Shown piece by piece: positions 17,093 through 24,129 of a DNA stretch of 64,000 nt. The stretch comes from Luteibacter sp. UNC138MFCol5.1 (GTDB lineage Bacteria; Pseudomonadota; Gammaproteobacteria; Xanthomonadales; Rhodanobacteraceae). The notes beneath the pieces were generated by a model. It was not told the origin of the DNA. It saw only the letters and a program-made list of their open reading frames with translations, and did not search any database. The first letter of the stretch is position 1. Each line of letters begins with the position of its first letter. The stretch spans positions 423,634 through 487,633 of the forward strand of contig NZ_FODZ01000004.1 of NCBI RefSeq assembly GCF_900110505.1. The letters are read 5' to 3'. The position numbers and the translations under genes were made by a program.

Positions 17093-17770
17093 TCAGGGGC
17101 GCGGCCGGGAGGAGCCGACGCGCAGCGCCCGAAGAGGTGAGCTATGCCAGTCCACGACGGTATCGCCTTCGAAGCGCACCCAGGAGGGACCGTACTCCCA
17201 GCGATCGGTCCCGCGGCGCGTGGGCTCGCCTTCGATCGCGAGCACCTCGTCGGGCGACATCCCGAGCGCGAGCGTGCCTGTGGGCACGGCGTCGGCACGC
17301 GTCGCGACGGGCGATCCCGGATCCTCGCCCGGATCGGACTCCCGTCCGTCCGGCCACGTCGACCAGAGGACGGCACCGATGCCGAGCAGCACCGTCGCGA
17401 ACCACCAGCGCGACGCGACGCGGCGCGCGCGGGCCGGCGCCTCCGCGCCGCTCGCCGCGGAAGCTACCGGGTCGATGCGCGGCATCGCGGCCGGCTCGGC
17501 CGACGCGGTTTCAGCGACCGGAGCTTGCGCGACGACCGGCGCACCGGGTAACCGGCCGTGCCTGCGATAGAACTCCATCGCCGCCCCGTATTGCGCCGTG
17601 AGACGCTGCAGGCGCGCGGCCGCGATCGCGTCGGCGCGCGTGCCGCGGCGGCGATCGGGATGCCACAGCGCGACGTTCCGCCGATACGCCTGCTTGAACT
17701 CGTCCAGCGAGCAGCCAGGCTCCAGCCGCAGCTTGCCGTAGAGATCGAGAAAGTCGGTTTCGTGTGCCAC
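17093..17770 (-). CDS. Membrane-anchored J-domain protein
   Basis: 225 residues from the GTG at 17770, preceded by AGGGGAG seven bases upstream; longer frames exist but lack this site. Residues 5-75 are a J domain (DFLDLYGKLRLEPGCSLDEF, FKQAYRRNVALWHPDRRRG) with the intact HPD that stimulates DnaK. After an alanine/proline-rich linker comes one membrane helix (WWFATVLLGIGAVLW) and a C-terminal part (LALGMSPDEVLAIEGEPTRRG, WVRFEGDTVVDW) resembling the SmpA/BamE-type fold. The likely role is recruiting DnaK to the membrane. It converges with the sugar transferase, 17 bases apart. The partner protein is unknown. Confidence 0.7.
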   Translation of the reverse strand: MAHETDFLDLYGKLRLEPGCSLDEFKQAYRRNVALWHPDRRRGTRADAIAAARLQRLTAQYGAAMEFYRRHGRLPGAPVVAQAPVAETASAEPAAMPRIDPVASAASGAEAPARARRVASRWWFATVLLGIGAVLWSTWPDGRESDPGEDPGSPVATRADAVPTGTLALGMSPDEVLAIEGEPTRRGTDRWEYGPSWVRFEGDTVVDWHSSPLRALRVGSSRPRP

Positions 17771-17882
17771 CGGATGGCTCCCCTGGGACGGCGTGAGTGA
17801 CGGATCCTCGCACTCGCGTCCCGCGCCACCAAGCGTGGCGCAGGCCCATCGCACTGACAAGTACAACTTTTGGAGAATCGCC

Positions 17883-18617
17883 ATGCCCGCACGGCTCCCG
17901 TGCCTCGCGGTCGCGCTCGCCCTCTCGCTCGCCCACCCGCGCGCGGCGATGAGCGCCGACATCTCGTCATCCGCGCCGTCGCTCGGCGCCCATGCGTTTC
18001 TCGGCCAGGCCGAAGGCCTTGGCGTCAGCCCCGCGCGCACGCCGCCGCTGACGACCCGGCCGGCCGGCAGCGTGTTCATCGCCTTCAACGCGGGCTACGC
18101 GAGCAACGACGCACGGCCCGCCGATACGCACGGGAACACGTGGAAGCGCCTCGGCCATGCCATGACCTACGCCGGCTACGGCGACCGCTTCAGCGTCAGC
18201 GCGTGGATCACGAACGGTGGCAAGGGTGGCGAGGGCCACAGCGTCTCGATCGAAAAACGCGGCGAACCGGCAGGTGAACTTTCCATGCCGTTCGTCGAAG
18301 TGCGCGACGCGACGCGTGTGCGCGCGTTCGCGCAATCGTACGCCGAGCCGTCGCTGATCGTCGCGAGCGACGAGATCACGGTGGACGGTCCCGCGACGCT
18401 GCTGGCTTTCTGGTGGGGCGACGGCGGCGTGAAGCGGATGACCGTGACGCCAGGCGACGGCTTCCAGCTCATCGACGCCTTCGTCGAACTGCCTGACGAA
18501 AGCGGCGTGCAGGGCGCGGTCGCGTGGCGCCAGGTGGAAGCGGCCGGCACCTATCGCGTGCACTGGACGGCCGCCCCCGTGCAGGGCGCCGCGTTGTGGA
18601 TCATCGCATTCCGCTGA
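17883..18617 (+). CDS. Secreted protein of unknown function
   Basis: 244 residues from the ATG at 17883 with TTGGAG at 17870-17875. A signal peptide (LPCLAVALALSLAHPRAAMSA) is followed by a mature part rich in beta strands, with no motif I recognise. Features include FLGQAEGLGVSPARTPPLTT, an aromatic-rich middle (HAMTYAGYGDRFSVSAW) and the C-terminal YRVHWTAAPVQGAALWIIAF. It reads like a periplasmic or extracellular jelly-roll protein. It is divergent from the J-domain gene (112-base gap). Its product could act in the envelope or on the EPS, but no evidence beyond position points that way. Confidence 0.75.
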   Translation: MPARLPCLAVALALSLAHPRAAMSADISSSAPSLGAHAFLGQAEGLGVSPARTPPLTTRPAGSVFIAFNAGYASNDARPADTHGNTWKRLGHAMTYAGYGDRFSVSAWITNGGKGGEGHSVSIEKRGEPAGELSMPFVEVRDATRVRAFAQSYAEPSLIVASDEITVDGPATLLAFWWGDGGVKRMTVTPGDGFQLIDAFVELPDESGVQGAVAWRQVEAAGTYRVHWTAAPVQGAALWIIAFR

Positions 18618-18622
18618 TCGGC

Positions 18623-18745
18623 CGTCCGGTTCCGGACACCTGTCGAGGCGTGCATCCGCGCGCGACGCCAGCGCTGACGCCATTCCTATGGACGTGCGGA
18701 CATAATTCCATCGAAACGGCGTGATCCGGCGTCCGGAAACGGACA
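18623..18745. promoter_or_regulatory. Two TGTCCG-type palindromes in a 435-base non-coding gap
   Basis: The gap 18618-19052 lies between two convergent genes. At 18624-18637 is GTCCGGTTCCGGAC, and at 18731-18744 GTCCGGAAACGGAC; both fit the 16-base palindrome seen perfectly at 21806 and 21829. The 13-mer GGCGTGATCCGGC at 18718-18730 recurs at 21740-21752. No convincing protein frame is present in the rest of the gap. Because convergent genes do not need promoters here, the sites hint at an unannotated transcript on the plus strand ending at the hairpin at 19006-19035. Confidence 0.45.
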
Positions 18746-19005
18746 TCGACGCCTACAACCACCGGCATATTTTCCCAGCGAAGTCAGGCGACTAGGCTCA
18801 AACCTCGACATCGGGAGCCGCGGACGGGAAAGGCAGGAAGCCCGCCAGCAGGATGGCCTCGAGGAGCAGGACGCGCAAAAGGAATGGACCGCAGCGCGCA
18901 GGGATGCGCGAGGAAGGATCCAAGGATGCGCAGCAAACGGAACGCGCACGACGCGCGATCCGTCCGCGGCTACGATGTCGACTCGCGAGCGGCCGGTTTC
19001 CGGCG

Positions 19006-19035
19006 CCACGGCGGCATCGTTTGGTGCCGCCGTGG
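19006..19035 (+). terminator. Rho-independent-type terminator (plus-strand U-tail)
   Basis: CCACGGCGGCA (19006-19016) pairs with TGCCGCCGTGG (19025-19035), an 11-bp stem with an 8-base loop. It is followed on the plus strand by TTCTTCTT (19036-19043). It lies 18 bases past the stop of the minus-strand autotransporter gene and probably ends that transcript as well, but the U-rich tail is on the plus side, which favours a plus-strand transcript. Confidence 0.65.
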
Positions 19036-19052
19036 TTCTTCTTGCCGGAATG

Positions 19053-21554
19053 TCAGAACACCACGCGCACGCCGAGGTTGCCGGACCAGCCGCGCATGCC
19101 ATAGCTGCCGACGAAGTGCTGGTATGTGCCCTGCCCGTAGACCTGCACGTGGTCGGTAAGCTGGCTCACCGCGCCCGCGGCGAATCGGTACGCGTTGCCG
19201 ACGCGACCCGAGCCGAAGCGCTCGGCGACGTTCCATTCGGCGTTCGACACGTCGGCCGCCGGATCGCCGTTGCTGGTGTGCGTGAGGTCGAGGCTCGCAT
19301 AAGGCATGAACCTCACGTTCGTCGTCCGCGCCACCTGCGCTCCGATGCGCGCGCTGGTCTGCTTCGCCGTGCCGAGCCGGACGAGCAGCCCGTCGACGTC
19401 GGTGAAGTTGCGGAAGTTCAGCTGCTGGTGCTTCAGCTGGAACCGCGGCTCGACCGTCCAGTCACCACCGATCGCGAGCGGCATGCCGGCTTCCACCGAC
19501 ATCGTCCACCCGTTCGCGCGGATGCGGCCCACGTCGGCACCGCGTGCGTCCGTGCCGACATCGCCGCGGAAACGCGTGGAGCCGACCACGCCATCGACCC
19601 ACAGCCCGCTGCCGTGCAGCCACGTGATCCAGGCCGACATCCCGTTCGCGCGATACTTCGCCGAACTGTCGCCGTCCACCGCCTTCGGCGTGACGCGCGT
19701 CGTTCCATGATCCGCGGCCCACCCCGCGCGCAACGATCCGTTGTCGCCGTCGAGCGCGATGACGCTACCACCCAGCTGGAGCGCATTCACCTGCTGGTCG
19801 AAGTCGTAGCCGAAACGTGTGAACGACAGATTCGACGTGTACCGGAGCTGGCCGCCCAGATAGCGTGCGAAGACCTCGCCTCCCACGGGATCGCTGGACG
19901 TGCCGGAACGCAACTCGCCCAGGCGCTGGTGCAGACCGTCGTTGAGCATGTCGCCGTAGGTGAGCAGTGCCGCGGGCGCCGACAGATACGACGGCAGCTG
20001 CGGGACGACCTCGAGCCGCTCGCCCTCCCCCGGGCCCGGATCGACCGGCGGTTCCACCGGTGGGTCGACCGGCGGAACGCCCGGGTCGACGGGCGGATCG
20101 ATCGGCGGCTCGACCGGATCGCAGTCGTGCTCGCAGACGTAGCTGTTGCCGAGGCGGTAATCCCAGCCCAGCGTCGCGCCGTTCTGTAGCGCGTTCTGCG
20201 CCTGATCGACCTGCCCCGGACCGAAGGCATGCAGCGTGTATTGCCAAGGACCGGCGGCGACGTAGCCTCCGCGCAGCGCGAACGCATCGGCGCGCGACGC
20301 ACCGTGAACCTGCACGAGCGAAATGCCTTCGTTGGCGTCCACGACGCCGTTCTGATTGGCGTCGGTCAGCGCGCCACTTCCACTGCCGGTGACCGCAAGC
20401 TCCGTGACGCCCGTGGTCGCGACATCGCCCTCGATGAGGACGCGATCGGTCACCTGCTGCGAAAGCGGACCACCGGCGCCCAATTCCGTGTTCAGGCCGA
20501 GCGTGCCGCCCGTTCCCGTCAGGCCGCCACGGATGACGAGCGATTTACGGCTGCTGTCACCCGAACCGTCGAATATCGCGGCACCGCCCGAGAGTCCCAG
20601 CGAATCGACGTCCGAATCCGCCTCGATGTTCCAGACCGATCCACTTGCCAACGACGCGGCTACCGGACCCGACATACGGCCGTGCAACGTTGCCTGGTTG
20701 CCGAGTGCCAGATCGACACGGCCACCCGCTGCGACGAGCACGTCGCCGTCGACCGCGCTGCGGTCGACGGTCACGCTGGCGGTCGTGCCCGACGCCGCCT
20801 CGATGGCGGTGCCGTTGCCACCGACGAGGACGCTTCCGTTGGTCAGCGAAATCCTGGCGTCGGTGGTTGTCGCGTTGTCGAACGCGTCGATCCAGATGCC
20901 GCTACCGGTAGCGCTCTGCATGCTCGAGCTGTCGAGGTTGAGATTGATGCCCGTGGCCCCCGGAGACGACCGTGGGTCGTACATGAGATAGGCGCCATTG
21001 AGCGCACCGGTCATCTGCGATGCCGTCGCATTGAGGGTTCCGTCGAAGACTCCGACACCGGCTCCGAGGTCCGCACCGGTGCCCGACACCGCGACACCGT
21101 TCAGGTCGAGCGTCGCCGCGGAAGCGACACTCGTTCCGTAGGTGAAACCCTTGATCGACCCACCGGTGGCCGAGATCCGCATGACCGACGCCGAGGTGCG
21201 GTTGACGATGATCAGCCCGGCAGCGCCGGTGCTCTCGACGTTCGCACCGTTCAGCGTGCCCTGCGCGCCGTCCGCGAATTCGAGCGCCATGTCGGAATCT
21301 CTGATCGTCGCGCCGCTGTCGACGACAAGCCGCCCGCCGACGACCTGGGTTCGTTCGGCCGAAGCGCGCTGCGACAGAGTGAGGAATGCGCTCCCGGGCA
21401 CTATCCACGGCTCGGGCCTCTCGTTTTCCTGCACAGTCGCCGTTTCACCAGGCCTGAGCGTCCTGGCCTCCGCGCCACCGGTGTTGCATAACGCAGCGGA
21501 CGCCAGGGCCAGGAACAGCCTCGTCCGCTGCCCTCGAATGTGGTTCGTCGTCAT
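19053..21554 (-). CDS. Classical autotransporter (type Va secretion) with pertactin-like passenger
   Basis: 833 residues from the ATG at 21554 with AAGGA nine bases upstream. A signal peptide (ends about residue 30) precedes a passenger of repeated beta-helix turns (residues 40-470). Near 397-410 sits DANQNGVVDANEG, an EF-hand/dockerin-like calcium loop. CEHDC is followed by a proline-aspartate linker (about 478-510, PPIDPPVDPGVPPVDPP), then the autotransporter beta-barrel (about 555-833) ending GNLGVRVVF. The barrel inserts in the outer membrane and displays the passenger. The gene shares a 437-base divergent region with the modular proteins at 21992-34027, so co-regulation is likely. The ligand is unknown; adhesion or EPS binding is a guess. 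Confidence 0.88.
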   Translation of the reverse strand: MTTNHIRGQRTRLFLALASAALCNTGGAEARTLRPGETATVQENERPEPWIVPGSAFLTLSQRASAERTQVVGGRLVVDSGATIRDSDMALEFADGAQGTLNGANVESTGAAGLIIVNRTSASVMRISATGGSIKGFTYGTSVASAATLDLNGVAVSGTGADLGAGVGVFDGTLNATASQMTGALNGAYLMYDPRSSPGATGINLNLDSSSMQSATGSGIWIDAFDNATTTDARISLTNGSVLVGGNGTAIEAASGTTASVTVDRSAVDGDVLVAAGGRVDLALGNQATLHGRMSGPVAASLASGSVWNIEADSDVDSLGLSGGAAIFDGSGDSSRKSLVIRGGLTGTGGTLGLNTELGAGGPLSQQVTDRVLIEGDVATTGVTELAVTGSGSGALTDANQNGVVDANEGISLVQVHGASRADAFALRGGYVAAGPWQYTLHAFGPGQVDQAQNALQNGATLGWDYRLGNSYVCEHDCDPVEPPIDPPVDPGVPPVDPPVEPPVDPGPGEGERLEVVPQLPSYLSAPAALLTYGDMLNDGLHQRLGELRSGTSSDPVGGEVFARYLGGQLRYTSNLSFTRFGYDFDQQVNALQLGGSVIALDGDNGSLRAGWAADHGTTRVTPKAVDGDSSAKYRANGMSAWITWLHGSGLWVDGVVGSTRFRGDVGTDARGADVGRIRANGWTMSVEAGMPLAIGGDWTVEPRFQLKHQQLNFRNFTDVDGLLVRLGTAKQTSARIGAQVARTTNVRFMPYASLDLTHTSNGDPAADVSNAEWNVAERFGSGRVGNAYRFAAGAVSQLTDHVQVYGQGTYQHFVGSYGMRGWSGNLGVRVVF

Positions 21555-21753
21555 AGTTCTTGTCCTTTCTGACGCGCTGTTTGGCCACGACATGGCCGAC
21601 GCCAGCGGAAAGCGAGGGTCGATCGCGATGCGTGGCGCGGTGCGCGGAATTCCTTGCCGCTATTGCACCGCAATCCCTCGGCGAGCTTCCATAGGATTAC
21701 TCCTAAAATGCCCGATATGCTTAACACGGCAAAAAGGTCGGCGTGATCCGGCT

Positions 21754-21769
21754 TGCGCCCGTCGGGCCA
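21754..21769 (-). promoter_or_regulatory. Candidate sigma-54 promoter of the autotransporter
   Basis: On the minus strand the sequence reads TGGCCCGACGGGCGCA, which keeps the invariant GG-N10-GC spacing of -24/-12 promoters (consensus TGGCACGNNNNTTGCA) but differs at the TT. A start site near 21743 would leave about 190 bases of leader. Two perfect palindromes lie 37-76 bases further upstream, where an enhancer-binding protein would be expected. A weaker GG-N10-GC (GG at 21949, GC at 21961) faces the gene at 21992. Confidence 0.35.
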
Positions 21770-21805
21770 GATCGCATGGCTCTTTTTTGTCACATCGACG
21801 TCGCC

Positions 21806-21845
21806 TGTCCGCAAGCGGACACTCGCCGTGTCCGGATCCGGACAC
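21806..21845. promoter_or_regulatory. Pair of perfect palindromes (TGTCCG-type operators)
   Basis: TGTCCGCAAGCGGACA (21806-21821) and GTGTCCGGATCCGGACAC (21828-21845) are both perfectly symmetric and share the consensus TGTCCGSNNSCGGACA. Their centres are 23 bases apart, about two helical turns, as for cooperative dimers. They sit between the autotransporter (minus) and the modular protein gene (plus), about 440 bases in all. The remaining sequence of 21555-21991 contains further small dyads (TAGGATTACTCCTA at 21692-21705) but no gene. Confidence 0.6.
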
Positions 21846-21991
21846 TATCCATCGCGGGGGACGCCATCGCCACCCTACGCTCTTTGGCATATAGCCATCC
21901 ACGAGGCCGGAATATATTGTTCTGCGACCGGCGCGCGCTTCGGGACGAGGCGGTTAACGCGCAGCACCTACATGGATGAGAGGTCACGACG

Positions 21992-24055
21992 ATGAACAAG
22001 GCAAGGACGATCTACGCCCCTGGTTTCACGCCGACGCGGGCGCCCCGGCGTGTTCGCGGCACCGGAGTACTCGCCGATCAGAACCTGACAGACCCGCTGA
22101 CGTTCGCCGCGGCCGACCTGGGCAGACCCAAGCCGGATGGTACGGTCGACAACATGTTGCACAAGGATGCCGCAGGGAAAGAACTCACGGTTACGGTGCC
22201 CATCCCCGACCAGGTGAAGGTCCGCGACACCGTCTGGATCGCGATCGACGGCGTGCAGGCAGGTGCGAAGCACATCGTGACGCTAGCAGACAAGACTGCG
22301 AAAAGCGTCGGCCTTCCCATCACGGCCGACCAGCATGCCGTTGAGGGCGCACATTCCATCAGCTACACCTTCGAATTCACTTCGGGAGCTGGTGGCTTCG
22401 CCTACGGCCCACGGCAGGGCTTCATCGTCGACACGACGAAGCCGGGAGAACCGACGCTCGCCGACATGACCTTTCCCGATGCGGCCGACGGCTACGTCAC
22501 GATCGATTCCATCATCGACAATGGCACCGATGAACCCTACGTCGTCGCGCTGGTGGACGGCTACTCCGGGTACGCGCCTGAAAACGGCGATGAGATCATC
22601 GGCTATATCGACGGGCAGGAGGACACGGTTCACCTGACCAACAACGGCACGTCGCTCGAATTCCACTTCGGAGCGGATTTCATCATCGCTCAGCACGACG
22701 GTGAAAGGGTCTTCCAGTACAAAGTCATCGACAGGGCGTGGAACGAGTCCGCGTTGTCGCAACCAACGACGCTCACGGTCCTCATCGAAAACGCGTTGAC
22801 GGACCTGAAGCCGCCGAGCGTACCGAGCTACGACAACGACGCGGACCCGAAGGTCATCGACGAACAGGATGCCCGCGAGGCCGGCGGCCTCAAGGTGGTG
22901 GTCCCTCAAGACGACCAGATCGAGGTTGGCGACGACATCTGGGTGACATGGGCCTCGGCGGCCATCGGCCCCGTTCGGGTTACCGATCCCTCCCAGGCGA
23001 CCACCGTCGGTGTGCTTTACCCGTCGATCAGCGCGGCCTACGCATCAGGGGGCGGCACGGATGCGCCCGTGGATGTCGCCGTCAGCTATGAGGTGTGGCG
23101 CGGAGGCGGTATCGTGGGACGGCCCGATGCCGGCGTGACTGTCAAGGTCAACCTGTTCCAGGCCGGCGGCGTCGATCCGACGCCCGAAACGCCCGAGAAC
23201 GAAAACCTGCTGCCCGCCTCGTTGCAAAGCGGCGAGTCCACCGACGCACCGAACACCATCAGCCTGAAGGGCTTCGAGTTGGATGCGAAGGTCACCATCC
23301 CTTGGAAAACCAAGGACGACGTCGGCAGCCTGATCCTGGGTGACGTCATCGGCGTCAAGTACGGCAAGGCTGGCACCATCGCCGACTACACCGTGACCGC
23401 CGCCGATGTCCTGGCAGCGGAAGATCTGGAGTTGACCCTCCCCAAGGAAACCCTCCAGCCTGAAGGATCGGGAGATGTCGCGCTGACCTACACCGTGGCG
23501 AGGTCGCTCGCCGAGAACGGACCGAATCTCTCGTCGCCCCCGGCCCAGATCGTGAAGGTTACCGGCAAGGACGGTCTGCCGGGCGGCGGCACGCTCGCGC
23601 CCATCCGCATACCCGCCGCCGAGGGGCATGACACCATTGACCCGCTTCGCCTGCTCCTTGGGCCGGACCAGACGCCGAACAAGGACACGATGATCGACTT
23701 CGTCATTCCCGAGTACGCCAATCAGAAGGCTGGCGATACCATCGTCATCAACATCAAGGCGTACGATCTGTTCGGTTACGAGGTGGCGGATCACACACAT
23801 CCGGCCGACGATCCCTCCGCCATCACGGATCGCGACATCCTGGGTGAGACGGTGGAGGTCGCAGCGGACACGGGCGAAACGCGCAAGCCGATCAACGGTT
23901 ACAGGTTGATGGGTTTCAATGCCGCTCAGCCGGATCCGGCCGATTGGATCGCCATCCATGCACACGTCGTCTACACCGTGACGAACAGCGTGGGCACTTC
24001 GACATCGCCCGGACCCGTTCTCGATCTCGATGGTCGGGGCGGCCCCAACAAATAA
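21992..24055 (+). CDS. Modular Ig-like repeat protein, no signal peptide
   Basis: 687 residues from the ATG at 21992 with GAGAGG nine bases upstream. It consists of about six modules of 90-110 residues with a recurring pattern: proline start, a GDTVWIxxDG-like strand, a run ending in VP or LP followed by a hydrophobic helix-like turn, and a closing YTVxxxxGxxSxP strand (examples VKVRDTVWIAIDGVQAG, IEVGDDIWVTWAS, ADWIAIHAHVVYTVTNSVG). This is how bacterial Ig-like (invasin/BIg-type) folds read. No Sec signal, membrane helix or RTX tail is visible, so the export route is unknown. It heads a three-gene unit with the two related proteins downstream and lacks their terminal jelly-roll domains. I do not recognise a characterised family. 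Confidence 0.75.
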   Translation: MNKARTIYAPGFTPTRAPRRVRGTGVLADQNLTDPLTFAAADLGRPKPDGTVDNMLHKDAAGKELTVTVPIPDQVKVRDTVWIAIDGVQAGAKHIVTLADKTAKSVGLPITADQHAVEGAHSISYTFEFTSGAGGFAYGPRQGFIVDTTKPGEPTLADMTFPDAADGYVTIDSIIDNGTDEPYVVALVDGYSGYAPENGDEIIGYIDGQEDTVHLTNNGTSLEFHFGADFIIAQHDGERVFQYKVIDRAWNESALSQPTTLTVLIENALTDLKPPSVPSYDNDADPKVIDEQDAREAGGLKVVVPQDDQIEVGDDIWVTWASAAIGPVRVTDPSQATTVGVLYPSISAAYASGGGTDAPVDVAVSYEVWRGGGIVGRPDAGVTVKVNLFQAGGVDPTPETPENENLLPASLQSGESTDAPNTISLKGFELDAKVTIPWKTKDDVGSLILGDVIGVKYGKAGTIADYTVTAADVLAAEDLELTLPKETLQPEGSGDVALTYTVARSLAENGPNLSSPPAQIVKVTGKDGLPGGGTLAPIRIPAAEGHDTIDPLRLLLGPDQTPNKDTMIDFVIPEYANQKAGDTIVINIKAYDLFGYEVADHTHPADDPSAITDRDILGETVEVAADTGETRKPINGYRLMGFNAAQPDPADWIAIHAHVVYTVTNSVGTSTSPGPVLDLDGRGGPNK

Positions 24056-24129
24056 TCGACTGCTCGACGAGAGTGCGATCGGCAGGCAAGCCGGTCGCAC
24101 CCTACCGTCTCCACCATGGAAGGTGCAGC

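Noticed and set aside
18686..19104. Small frames on both strands in the 18618-19052 gap
   Set aside because: Arg/Ser-rich composition, no ribosome sites and overlap with the terminator hairpin make them unlikely genes.
23944..24129. Upstream extension of the giant modular gene from 23944
   Set aside because: It overlaps the end of the preceding gene and lacks a ribosome site, while ATG 24130 follows GGAAGG.
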